Assembly: GCA_009746045.1 (NCBI GenBank)
Contig: RPFO01000972.1
Location: forward strand, 472,124 to 510,623
DNA from: Mesostigma viride
Lineage: Eukaryota; Streptophyta; Mesostigmatophyceae; Mesostigmatales; Mesostigmataceae
DNA: 38,500 bases
Direction of reading: 5' to 3'
The translations under genes and the position numbers were made by a program. Below the pieces are notes generated by a model that did not search any database, was not told the origin of the DNA, and saw only the letters and a program-made list of their open reading frames with translations. This document shows, piece by piece, positions 28,160-37,157 of this stretch (its first letter is position 1; each line of letters opens with the position of its first letter).

Positions 28160-28728
28160 ATGGCTTCCGGTACACGGAGCCGCACGGGCGAACACACAGA
28201 TACGCCAAGTGGCGAGGCCGCAGGGTCCGTCCTGCCACGCTTTAGTGCGGACGAGGCCACGAGGTTGATGCAAACCCTCGTGGCGCAACCTGAACTGGCC
28301 AAGCAGTTCAAGCATCTGATGCTTGCTGCTGACGATGCACTAAATCGCGGCCCTCTCAAGCAAACGGAGGTGCCCGCTGATCTACCTGCCGACTATACGG
28401 CGGACGACGCAGCAGATTTTCTAGCTGCTCTCAAGCGTCTGCGCGATGGACGCGCAGACAAAGATTCGGAGCTGATTGGCAAGTTCCGTGCAGTATTCTG
28501 CAGTACAACAAAGCACCCAAACATTGCCAATCTAGTTCGCATTGCGGACGACAACAAACAAACCTGGGAAGTTTTTTACAACGGTCTAGATGCCCACTTG
28601 TCGCGGTCTAAGGAAGAGGCCGACGAGCAAGCCTTCAATGACTTCGAGGGCTATGCAGTTAATAATGCAAATTTGCCCGGGGCTGCACGTGATTTCCAGG
28701 TCTTCGTGCACAAGCACAAGCTGCTAGA
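28160..28728 (+). pseudogene. element D gag-like gene, 5' part, interrupted by element A
   Basis: The ATG at 28160 opens MASGTRSRTGEHTDTPSGE. The protein is hydrophilic and helical (FSADEATRLMQTLVAQPEL, YTADDAADFLAALKRLRDG, DFQVFVHKHKLL). The native frame is cut two bases into codon 190, at the CTAGA target of element A. After that point the ORF only continues a few codons into the LTR. The other half is at 36540-37157. Taken with the downstream zinc knuckles, this is most likely a capsid/nucleocapsid (gag) protein of an older retroelement. A host gene is possible. Confidence 0.7.
28724..28728. repeat. target-site duplication CTAGA, left of element A
   Basis: CTAGA abuts the left LTR and recurs at 36535-36539, right after the right LTR. 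The two copies lie in the same ORF. Confidence 0.92.
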
Positions 28729-29345
28729 AGTTGTGAGGGCAAGAATGCCACGAATTCCGCCATGGTTCTTGCAGGAAGTTGCCTTTATTAATAATCAGGA
28801 AACACAGACGTAAGTCACGTCACTTCCAAGACTGCACGCAGCACAGGCGACAGGGTCGCAGTGCCAAGAGAACGTGCACGCAAGAACTAGCGCCCCAGTG
28901 TGACCAAGTCACTCATATAGCTTGCTAGGGACGCGTCCAAGTATTCAGCTGCACTGTCACAGCTGAACTGTCAATCAATTGATTACACAGACTCTGGCAC
29001 GCCTTTGGCGCGCAGATCTATCAATTGTCCATACGGCTAGTCCTGTGGACCTATCCGTACACTAGTCAGCATCAATTGTCTCATAGGTCCTGGCGCGCTA
29101 CAGTGCGCCTACCTATCAATTGACCATCAAGTCCTGTACAAGTCCTGTCAACGTCCTGCGGACTATCAAAGTGACACTTGTACATCCTGTGTCCGTACGC
29201 GCCCACAGTGGCGCGCCGGGTACTGTCGGCACAGCCTAGGAAACGTCATAACTTTTACGTTCCTTAACCAAATGAGGCGTTCAAGGTGCCGTTGGAAAGA
29301 GCGTAACAATCTCTATCCATCTAACGTAAATCCTTTACGTTAACT
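28729..29345 (-). repeat. 3' LTR of element A
   Basis: 617 bp, AGTTGTGAGG...ACGTTAACT. It contains four TCAATTG words, several AGTCCTGT words and three GGCGCGC words. It ends with a palindrome, TAACGTAAA-TCC-TTTACGTTA, just inside the edge. Confidence 0.95.
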
Positions 29346-29364
29346 CCAATCCCTTCTTTTCTTT
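29346..29364 (-). other. polypurine tract of element A
   Basis: AAAGAAAAGAAGGGATTGG on the minus strand, directly before the 3' LTR start AGTTAACG. The same sequence follows the LTR of element B at 37775. Position and composition fit the plus-strand primer. Confidence 0.7.
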
Positions 29365-30273
29365 AGGGACCCTTGAAGTAGCTTGAAATGTCCTTCACTC
29401 CAGCTTGAAGCTTGAACAGATGTCTTTAATGGCCAATGCCATTCCCCCAGCCCTTTCTTTTAAGGAACTGGAAAAGAAACAGATCTGCCACAGGGAAAAC
29501 CATTTCATGAGAAATGGAAAAACCTATGGAAGTGGCATTACAGAGTACCACCAGATATTAGAAGCACACAAAATTAAATACATACAGGTTAATTCTATGA
29601 GGTCTTCTCCAGGAATTAATCCCATCACCTCGGTAGAGCCTCCAGTACAATGACCTTCTGGCGGTGAGTTACATTAATCCCAGATACTAATCCCATAAAA
29701 CCCAGTACATATTCAATATAAGTACAATAAATCCATGACAATTAAAATACCACTTGACAAAGTAAGGCGTATTACAATAGTTTGCCTGTCATTCTCTCAA
29801 CAGGGGTCTATTGGCGCCCGTCTTACGGCGCCCGTCTACTTGCCAGATGGTAAACTGCCACAGCAAACAAATGACAAAATGAAACACATAGGCAACAATT
29901 AAATCCTGCCCTGGGGAACTAGGGAAGTCTGAACAGGCAAACACCTGAACAGGCCAGCTTGTAGAAACATAATACCAGGGAATCGAACCCCGCCCTATAA
30001 ACCCCAGAATAAAGGTTCCCAGACCATTGTGAGAGTATGTACAAATATACATTTCTTTTAAAATAGAATACATGGTCTGTAATGGACCTGTCAACCTTGT
30101 GTAGTCAACAGCATGAACCCCAGCCAAAACCTGGCTGTATCCTGATTAAAATCAGAGTGAGTGTACCATGGTCCATGAGCCTTAGTACAGACTAAAATAC
30201 AGGTATTATGCCAGTCACAATGCTGACACTACCACACAATCTGCTCTCCAATGCCCTATAACCATGCACCAGC
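29346..30273 (-). other. 3' untranslated region of element A
   Basis: No coding sequence is seen between the pol stop and the 3' LTR. Next to the LTR the minus strand reads AAAGAAAAGAAGGGATTGG (29346-29364), a good polypurine tract for plus-strand priming. A perfect pol III B-box word, GGTTCGATTCC, lies at 29979-29989 on the minus strand. Confidence 0.65.
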
Positions 30274-31017
30274 TTAGACAGCTTGCTGAGATGGGTCCAT
30301 CAGAGACTGAAGAACCTTGTATTGCACTGCTGCCTTCTGCACTAGCTTGGTCAAAGCATCAGCAGGATTGTCAACCCCAGGGATATGCTCAATATTGGCC
30401 AAGGAGGACAACTCCTTAAGAAGGAGATAATCCAAGTCCCTACTTCTGGCCATCTGCCTGTGCACAAACTGCACCATCCCCATGGAGTCTGTTTTTAGAA
30501 GAGTGGTAACCTGAAGTGGCCAAGGAGTGTTAGAAGTCATCTGATGAAGCAACTCCTTCAGATAAAGGCTTGTGTGAATGCCTTCACAAATAGCCCTGCA
30601 TTCTGCCACATCACTGCTGACAGCCACCCGTTTGTGCAGGCGACTAAACCAGCTCACCAAACTCCCCAGGCCTTCCTGTCTGAGCACAAAGAGCCCTGCA
30701 GCCCTGCCCCTGACCTTGGAGACCTGCCTGCTGTCCATTGAGCTATCCACATACAGCTCCATGCAAATGGGTTGTGATAAATCCACTGCAGACAACAGAA
30801 TGCCAGATGAAGCCCTGACCTGATCAGCCACCTTGGCAGACCCTAGCTCCACCAGCATGTCATCAGGCAACCTGGCTATGACCATAAGGTCTGGCCTGGA
30901 AATGCCTGCCACCCAAGCAACCATGCCCCTCACCATGGGACACAGTGCCTGTGTGATGGTTGGAGGAAGCTTGCTAATGAGGGTCTCTTGATAGTCATTG
31001 CCCCCCACCAGCAGCAT
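30274..31017 (-). CDS. element A RNase H domain (C-terminus of pol)
   Basis: Copia-type RNase H. The first Asp is in ELYVDSSMDSR, the Glu in DVAECRAICEGIH, the next Asp in LLKTDSMGMVQFV, and the closing motif is HIPGVDNPADALTK near the end. The region before it (MVRGMVAWVAGISRPDLM) is the conserved connection between RT and RNase H in copia pol. It is one frame off the RT ORF. The shift falls at a run of seven G on the minus strand near 31023-31029 (or the six-G run nearby), so one base is missing or the ribosome must slip back. Stop TAA at 30276-30274. Confidence 0.88.
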   Translation of the reverse strand: MLLVGGNDYQETLISKLPPTITQALCPMVRGMVAWVAGISRPDLMVIARLPDDMLVELGSAKVADQVRASSGILLSAVDLSQPICMELYVDSSMDSRQVSKVRGRAAGLFVLRQEGLGSLVSWFSRLHKRVAVSSDVAECRAICEGIHTSLYLKELLHQMTSNTPWPLQVTTLLKTDSMGMVQFVHRQMARSRDLDYLLLKELSSLANIEHIPGVDNPADALTKLVQKAAVQYKVLQSLMDPSQQAV

Positions 31018-32220
31018 ACGCCACTCCCCCCCTTCTTCACCAGTGTGGCCTCCATGCCCACAAACAGCAGAGGCTCATTCTCCACCTGCCATTGCTCCCT
31101 ACCCAGAGGAAACTTGGACTTAATGATGGAGATCAGCTCCTTAAGCCACGACGTGGGAGCTATCAGATGTAGGTCATCCCCGTGCAGCGAAGCATACACT
31201 GGCAGGCCTTCCCATTGCCCCAGAAACAGACAGGGGTCTACAGGAGAGACCTTCAAGTTGCAATGCTCCTTCAGGAAACGGTTGAGAGTCTCCCTCCAGA
31301 TTATTGGACTTGACCTCAGGCCCTCCAGGCCCTTGAGGATTTTAAGGAACTCCGTGTGGATGTCCCTTTTCCATACAGCAGGCACCCTAACATAGAAAGG
31401 CGTCTTGCCCTCCCACTTTTCCTGTGCCACATCTGCATCACCCTCCAGAAATGCCCTCTTGAAGTCTATCACCACTGAGCCATAGTCCAAGCCCTTGTTG
31501 AGAAGGCCTAGAAAGACACACAGCAGCAGCCTCCAAGTATCATGCAGCATGCCAGGGGTATACAACTCCTCAGCAGTGCACTCACCAGTACCCTTGAACT
31601 CATTCAGCACTGGCCTGACATGTGGTACCTTGACCCCGTCCACCTCCTTCATCTTGATGACAAACTTGAGCTTGAGTAGACGTCGTGCAGGAGGCAGGTC
31701 ATTGACAGGTTCCACGCATTTCTTGGAGATCCAGTCCTCCCCAGATTTAATCAGACCCAGTGTGACCTGGGGACACATAATGGGAGAGGACATGAGCTTC
31801 ACCAGGCCTTGGTAGTTGATAGGGCTGTGTCCAGCAAGTGAGTGAGGACCAATGCCCAAACTGCTTGGATGACTAGCAGCTGGCAGTATGAGGTCATCAA
31901 CCAAGGGCTCCTGCCCCTGGCACACTTGCACACGCTTAACCGTCCTGGTTACTGCACGTGATAGGTGAGTGGTCCTGAAATTAATCAGTGGGACCTGACC
32001 AGCCCCTTCCTTAGTCAGGAGAGAGGACGTGATCACTACCCCATCCTGGCATAGGAAATTCTGCCCCAGAAGAGCAGGTCCTTGATAGCCCTCCAAGACA
32101 CAAAAAGCAGTGTCCTGTCCAAGGATAGGAATGAATACCTCACCCAGTACCTTCACGTGTACCCCGCCACTGAAGTCAGACACAAACTGATAGCTGGGTT
32201 CAGACATGCTGTACCCTGCT
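31018..32220 (-). CDS. element A retropepsin-like segment and reverse transcriptase
   Basis: The frame starts inside the protease-like segment (VSDFSGGVHVKVLGEVFIPI, then CVLEGYQGPALLGQNFL, the flap and ILG-x-DFL-like part). About 190 residues later comes the copia RT: RRLLKLKFVIKMKEVDG, VVIDFKRAFLEGD with the first catalytic Asp, RSSPIIWRETLNRFL, and VYASLHGDDLHLI with the catalytic DD. As in element C, the box is HGDD rather than YVDD. The active-site end of the protease-like segment, LEVDTNSQVPLLG, lies in the preceding frame near 32235-32272, so a one-base shift cuts that domain. The RT converts element RNA to cDNA within the particle. Confidence 0.85.
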
Positions 32221-33898
32221 GCAGCCCTGGTCCCAATAATGGAACCTGAGAATTAGTGTCTACCTCTAAGGCAGTGTCCAGCCCCAGATTGCCATGCCAC
32301 CTGAGCTTGGCTACCTTGGGCTGCTTCTTGGCCCTTTGTAGAGCCCCAATCAATCCAGCCAAACTTGTCCCCCTGGGCTTGGTTAGTGCCTTGGGCTTGA
32401 CAGTTGACTCCCCAGCTGTTGACCTTGCAGCCTGTTCAACAAGTACCTCTGCAACCTGGCCAGGGCTGACAGATTCCCCTGCAACAGATGTGGTCGTTGC
32501 GTCAGTGATGTCACCTGGGACCTGAAAATCCTGCAGATCCTGTGAGCCTTGTGCCTGACTGCCCTCATTCATCAGGTTAGGCTTGACATATGACCAACTC
32601 AGCCGGTGTACATGCTTTGGTTCGTCCTCCATGCTGACCAAGCATGCGTGGCTAGCTTCATCAACCTGGGTAACCACCCCAGGACTCCAGCTACCACGTT
32701 TGCCATAAAGGCTAGGTTCCTTCCAAGCTAGGACCTTCTGACCCACTTGTGGCTCCAGCATCTTCCAACCCCGGTCCTTCTCCCTCAGCTTGGCAAAGGT
32801 GACATGTGCAGCATGTTTCCAGCCCTCCAGCACATGTGGTGGGCACAGGCCATGATATAGACCCATTGGGCTGACAGCAACTCCATCATAGTAGAAGTTA
32901 ACCCTGCTGTTCAGCTGCTGCTCCACGTTCCTCAGCCATGCACTCCTGACAAGTGCAGGTGCAGACAAGGGTACCCAGTCTTCAGAGATGATCAATTTCT
33001 TGACCTCCTGGATTGCCCTCTCGATAGCACCCTGCTGCCCATGAGCCTCCCTAGGTGTAACCAGCAACTCAGGAAGGGTAGGATCACCCTTGAGATGCTG
33101 AAACTGCATGTCCACCTGGATCCTTGTGGTAGGAAACTTGGCTCTTACATTCTGCAGGGCAGCCAGCAAGTACCTGTTCTTCATAGAAGGTAAATGCTCC
33201 AGCACCTTGTATTTCGTGTACCTGTCCACGCACACCAACAGTTGCATGCCCCTGATGTGTTGGATATCACACTGCAGATCACCAATGCTCTGAGGTAGAG
33301 CTTTGGCATGTGATTTCCTGGGCTTGTTGGAGGACAACTGGCACTTACACCGTGAGGCAGCTTGCTGACACGCCTTAAGAAGGGGTGCCCTGCCCATACG
33401 GAAGGCAAAGTTGTTTGACAGAGAAGTGGCATGCCCAAACATGTTGTGGATTCGGGCACCCAACTCCTGGTACACAGAGGAAGCAGTCCCTGGCACAGTC
33501 AGGACTGTGCTGTCAGGTTGTCCAGCATCACCATGCTGACTTCCATCCTGTTCTGACTCAGAGCCTGAGTCACCCTGCTCATGCCCAACACCTGGACCGC
33601 CAGCAGGGACCACATGCATACCACCAGAGGCCTTCACACCCCTCTGTGGTTGTACATTGGTTTCTCTCAAAATGAGAGGTCCACCCTCGTGCCCAGCACG
33701 AGGATGCATAGGGTCAGACATACTTACAGCTGCATCAGCTGTCAAGGACGTCTTCATAGGAACCTGTACCTCTCCAGGTGACCTGGGGCCACACTGAACC
33801 TGGAGATCACCCTCTTGTTGCCCAGATATAAAATCTGCATTGGAGCACCTGGCCTCCCCCTTGGGTGAATTAAGGTGTGTAGGGGTTGCCTCAGACAG
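32221..33898 (-). CDS. element A integrase (N-terminal part of pol)
   Basis: The frame opens right after the gag UGA (33901-33899) and has no stop before about 32153. The ATG at 33757 is internal to this frame. Counting from it, the zinc-binding HNMFGH is at 104-109 with RCKC at 136-139. The core acids are D164 (CDIQHI), D216 (IQVDMQFQHL) and E246 (GAIERAIQEV), with 29 residues between the last two. A C-terminal domain follows (VGQKVLAWKEPSLYGKRGSW). No protease-like motif lies upstream of the integrase. The C-terminal end holds LEVDTNSQV, the start of the protease-like segment. Confidence 0.88.
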
Positions 33899-33901
33899 TC
33901 A
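33899..33901 (-). other. gag UGA, candidate readthrough stop
   Basis: The context on the minus strand is GAG CAG TGA CTG TCT. Forty-seven sense codons follow in the same frame before the pol ATG at 33757, and the frame then runs through integrase. UGA followed by CU(A/G) is a known leaky stop context. Termination suppression would make Gag and Gag-Pol in a fixed ratio, as some retroviruses do. Confidence 0.6.
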
Positions 33902-35014
33902 CTGCTCCTTGTTGTCTTCTTGCTGACTGCCCTTTGAAGGCTGGCCTGCCTGGGACTTGTTGTTGTTCTTCTTGTTGTTGTTGTTATTCTTGTTGCTGCC
34001 CTGGCCCTGGGACTTCTTGAAGCTGGGACACTCCTTCTTGATGTGCCCCCACCCCTTGCACAGGTAGCATTGTATCTTGGACTTGCCCTGGCCACTGCCC
34101 CCATTGTCAGACGCGTTGCCCTGCTTGGGCTGACCACCCACCCGCCTGAACACCGACTTGGAGTGTGACCTCCTGTCAGAATCAGGTGAATGATCTCCCT
34201 TGCGCTTGTGATGGTTGCCCCTACGCCCTCCTTGGCTTCGGTCAGCCTCAGACGTCTTGGAGCCACCCTGGGTACGCCCGCCTGCCTGGGTAGCCTTCAC
34301 TGCTGGCACTCCACCCTCAAACAGCTCCTCTGCCTCGAGAGCTTGTTTAATGATGACCTTGTAGGCCTTCAGGGTAGAGTGTGGGGCACACATGACTTTT
34401 AAGGAGCCACGTGTCGCCTTATCCAGCCCAGAAACCTTGAGCCAGTTGGTTAGGGCTATGTTATCAGCGACATTAAAGCCGTGAGCCCTGCCCTCCTCAA
34501 CCATCTTACAATAGTTGAGAAAGTTCTGGATCAGGTCCCCCTTGACCTCCCACCCTTGGTACTTGTCCTGCCAATGGATGCCGACCTTCTTTCGTTGGTC
34601 CTCCAGCAGCTCCTTCAGCTCAGCCACGTACAGTGCCCAGGCCTTATTGGCCTTTTTGCACTCCCTGGTTAGGTCCTTAATCTGGTCAGTACACTTGCCA
34701 AAAGTGCTACTGCCTATCCAGATTTGATAGTAATTTGTACCACCGTACAAGCTAGGGAACCCTTCCAATCCCTCCACAAACTCTTCAGCCTGCTTAGGCT
34801 TGGAGTCTGAGGTTACAGGCTGCAACTGATTGACAATTAAAAGACCCTGTGTGGTAAGATCAAAGCCATGAATAGCTTGTGCATTATTATTATTGTGAGG
34901 AAGGTTGGTAATCTCTCCGGTAAGCCCCACGTCATCTACGTGAGCGGTTCCACTACCAGCACCCCCATTATTATTCCCACTGGCTGGACCCTTGCTACGG
35001 CGTCCCTCAGCCAT
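33899..35014 (-). CDS. element A gag
   Basis: ATG at 35014, 371 residues. The N-terminus is Gly/Asn-rich (NNNGGAGSG), followed by a helical capsid-like part (SKPKQAEEFVEGLEGFPSLYG, ECKKANKAWALYVAELKELL, IALTNWLKVSGL). A basic linker leads to one CCHC zinc knuckle, CYLCKGWGHIKKEC, at residues 316-329, and a tail with Asn runs. It forms the particle and packages RNA. It ends ...NKEQ with UGA, after which the same frame continues into pol. Frame and length are intact. Confidence 0.9.
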   Translation of the reverse strand: MAEGRRSKGPASGNNNGGAGSGTAHVDDVGLTGEITNLPHNNNNAQAIHGFDLTTQGLLIVNQLQPVTSDSKPKQAEEFVEGLEGFPSLYGGTNYYQIWIGSSTFGKCTDQIKDLTRECKKANKAWALYVAELKELLEDQRKKVGIHWQDKYQGWEVKGDLIQNFLNYCKMVEEGRAHGFNVADNIALTNWLKVSGLDKATRGSLKVMCAPHSTLKAYKVIIKQALEAEELFEGGVPAVKATQAGGRTQGGSKTSEADRSQGGRRGNHHKRKGDHSPDSDRRSHSKSVFRRVGGQPKQGNASDNGGSGQGKSKIQCYLCKGWGHIKKECPSFKKSQGQGSNKNNNNNKKNNNKSQAGQPSKGSQQEDNKEQ

Positions 35015-35182
35015 CCTGCACTACCAGCTATTCAAAGAACACCTTAACAAAGCAGCAGAAAATATGTACAAAATTTTTGTGTCGCCACTGCCGCCTGCGC
35101 CGGTGTCGCTGCCGCCCCCGCGAATTGCCGCCGAAATTCGACAAAAAATGTCGACAAGTACTGCAAAAGAAAATTAGGCCGA
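35015..35182 (-). promoter_or_regulatory. spacer between leader ORF and gag with a splice-acceptor-like site
   Basis: Just after the leader ORF stop, the minus strand reads CCTAATTTTCTTTTGCAG (35173-35156): a branch-like CTAAT, a pyrimidine run and CAG. An acceptor here would allow gag to be translated from a spliced RNA lacking the leader ORF. No donor is identified. Confidence 0.35.
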
Positions 35183-35893
35183 CTAGTAGTCAAGGCCCCT
35201 GAAGTCGCAGTACGTGTATACGAACTCACGATCCTCCATATCCAGCTCCGGACCTGCACCGGTATGAATTAAAACCGGCGTGCTCCCCGCCGCGTAAGTT
35301 GCGACGCGCCGACGCGCGACGAGGCGCAGAGGATGTGTAAAGATCGTCAATAATTCCCACCCCGCGGGAATCCACTCTCGCACAGAGGCGAGAAATGCCA
35401 CCAGGTTAATTAAAACCTGGCGCTCACGACTGCGTACGCCGCGAGTGAGCAGCGATAACAGCGCGAGATCCTGAAACAAATTTGTCGACACCGCCGGCGC
35501 GCCCCCCGTGCGTAGCGATGCCCAGTTTTGCAGGTTTCTCTGGTAACCGGTGAGTGAAGAGAGGACGTTGTCCAACTCCTCAATGGCAGTCGTGACTTCG
35601 GTCACCGACCGCAAACCTCCCCGCACCTGGACCGTAAATGTCGATAAAATGTTTCGAATCTGGTCCAACAGGTTGCGGATTGCCGGCACCAGTGCTGGCA
35701 AATCGGGGTCCTCGGGGTTATCCCCGAGCAATGCGTGAGCTGCACGCTGCTGACGATGAAGCTCGTCGAGCGAGACCGTTACTTCGTCGAGCAATTGCTG
35801 CCACGACGGCACCGTCGGTCTTGACGAAGAACCAGCCGGCGGAGCGGCTATTTCCTCATCGTCCGGAATCCGAAATTCTTCCGAATTTGGCAT
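35183..35893 (-). CDS. element A leader ORF, unrecognised 236-residue protein
   Basis: ATG at 35893, only 24 nt inside the 5' LTR. The N-terminus is acidic (MPNSEEFRIPDDEEIAA) and a helical body follows (WQQLLDEVTVSLDELHRQQR, TEVTTAIEELDNVLSSLTGY, VLINLVAFLASVREWIPAGW). It ends at TAG 35185-35183. It has the same frame as gag but is separated from it by several stops. The family is not recognised. Standard copia elements have no such gene; element C has an ORF in the same position, with different sequence. Confidence 0.7.
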   Translation of the reverse strand: MPNSEEFRIPDDEEIAAPPAGSSSRPTVPSWQQLLDEVTVSLDELHRQQRAAHALLGDNPEDPDLPALVPAIRNLLDQIRNILSTFTVQVRGGLRSVTEVTTAIEELDNVLSSLTGYQRNLQNWASLRTGGAPAVSTNLFQDLALLSLLTRGVRSRERQVLINLVAFLASVREWIPAGWELLTIFTHPLRLVARRRVATYAAGSTPVLIHTGAGPELDMEDREFVYTYCDFRGLDY

Positions 35894-35917
35894 CTTTTTG
35901 ACAGAGCGTGTAATACG

Positions 35918-36534
35918 AGTTGTGAGGGTAAGAATGCCACGAATTCCGCCATGGTTCTTGCAGGAAGTTGCCTTTATTAATAATCAGGAAACACAGACGT
36001 AAGTCACGTCACTTCCAAGACTGCACGCAGCACAGGCGACAGGGTCGCAGTGCCAAGAGAACGTGCACGCAAGAACTAGCGTCCCGGTGTGACCAAGTCA
36101 CTCATATAGCTTGCTAGGGACGCGTCCAAGTATTCAGCTGCACTGTCACAGCTGAACTGTCAATCAATTGATTACACAGACTCTGGCACGCCTTTGGCGC
36201 GCAGATCTATCAATTGTCCATACGGCTAGTCCTGTGGACCTATCCGTACACTACTCAGCATCAATTGTCTCATAGGTCCTGGCGCGCTACAGTGCGCCTA
36301 CCTATCAATTGACCATCAAGTCCTGTACAAGTCCTGTCAACGTCCTGCGGACTATCAAAGTGACACTTGTACATCCTGTGTCCGTACGCGCCCACAGTGG
36401 CGCGCCGGGTACTGTCGGCACAGCCTAGGAAACGTCATAACTTTTACGTTCCTTAACCAAATGAGGCGTTCAAGGTGCCGTTGGAAAGAGCGTAACAATC
36501 TCTATCCATCTAACGTAAATCCTTTACGTTAACT
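35918..36534 (-). repeat. 5' LTR of element A
   Basis: 617 bp, same ends as the 3' LTR. Differences seen by eye from 28729-29345 are at about the 13th base (C/T), two near 36081-36086 and one near 36256. A TATATGAG word on the minus strand near 36101-36109 is the only TATA-like candidate. Confidence 0.95.
36511..36531. repeat. 21-nt palindrome near the LTR edge
   Basis: TAACGTAAA-TCC-TTTACGTTA has perfect 9-bp arms and lies 3 bp from the LTR terminus. It is present in all three LTR copies of this family, so it may be an integrase or transcription-factor site. Confidence 0.7.
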
Positions 36535-36539
36535 CTAGA
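36535..36539. repeat. target-site duplication CTAGA, right of element A
   Basis: Second copy of 28724-28728. Confidence 0.92.
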
Positions 36540-37157
36540 TACTCTCAAGCCCATTTTCCTGTGCAATCGATTTCTCAAGAAATGCGACCTGTCGTCGGAT
36601 GTGCATCTGACCATAGCGACGGAACTCAAAAAGAAGAGTGCTGTCAGTTTCGACGAGGGCATGCTGTATTTAATCTCATGCTTCAAGAGTGCGCAGTCCA
36701 AGCCGGCTGCCTCGGCTGCTCTGCCATCCCTGCGCAAGGTGGATGCCGGCGCGTCTTCTTCTTCAGGCGCAGAGGCTCCAATTACGCGGTCGGAGCTTAC
36801 GGCCATCCTGAAAAAGGTCGTCGGCCACGGCAACAACGGGGGCCAGCGAGGGCGCAAGCGCGGGCATGGTGGCGACGCCAAGCAGGGTGATCATCCCCCG
36901 GCCAAGCGGCAGCAGGGGGCGTCTACTGACCGCAAGCAACGCTGTGAGCGCTGCTTCGGACGTCGCCATGTCCGGGATGACTGCCGAGTTCGCCCGGACC
37001 TGGAGCTCGAGGACAACCTTTGCCGCAAGTGCCACGACGTTCTGCGTGGTCACAGCGTGGAGGCGTGCAAGGCCAAGCGCATCGTCGTCCACGGCACACG
37101 CGAGGAGTGGGCAGAGCGACGGGCAGCACGAAAGTCAGGTGAGAGCACGCTCGATAC
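36540..37157 (+). pseudogene. element D gag-like gene, 3' part, interrupted by element B
   Basis: Base 36540 completes codon 190 of the 28160 ORF, giving Asp. The frame then runs without a stop to the element B junction (TLKPIFLCNRFLKKC, FDEGMLYLISCFKSAQSK, then a basic Gly/Lys linker). Two Cys/His clusters follow: CERCFGRRHVRDDC (CX2CX4HX4C, starting at 36943) and CRKCHDVLRGHSVEAC (CX2CX6HX4C). The pair resembles the knuckle region of element C gag. About 395 codons are present in total before element B cuts the gene. The pol part, if any, lies beyond the window. Confidence 0.78.
37153..37157. repeat. predicted target-site duplication GATAC, left of element B
   Basis: These are the five bases just before the element B LTR. 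The matching copy should follow its other LTR, outside the window. Confidence 0.6.

Larger units (their letters stand above)
28729..36534 (-). mobile_element. element A: complete copia-like LTR retrotransposon, 7806 bp
   Basis: It has two 617-bp LTRs (28729-29345 and 35918-36534) that differ at only about four positions by eye, and a 5-bp duplication CTAGA. The minus-strand order is leader ORF, gag with zinc knuckle, UGA, integrase, retropepsin-like segment, RT, RNase H. LTR ends are AGTT...AACT. The high LTR identity implies a recent insertion. It sits in the gag-like gene of element D, in the opposite orientation. Confidence 0.95.

Noticed and set aside
28729-28813. Reading the gag-like ORF through into the LTR as its natural C-terminus
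   Set aside because: The added residues come from the LTR and recur at 37158-37242 after the second junction, so they are an insertion artefact.
29405-29653. 82-residue plus-strand ORF, repeated at 37884-38102
   Set aside because: It lies antisense in the 3' UTR of elements A and B and is frame-broken between the two copies.
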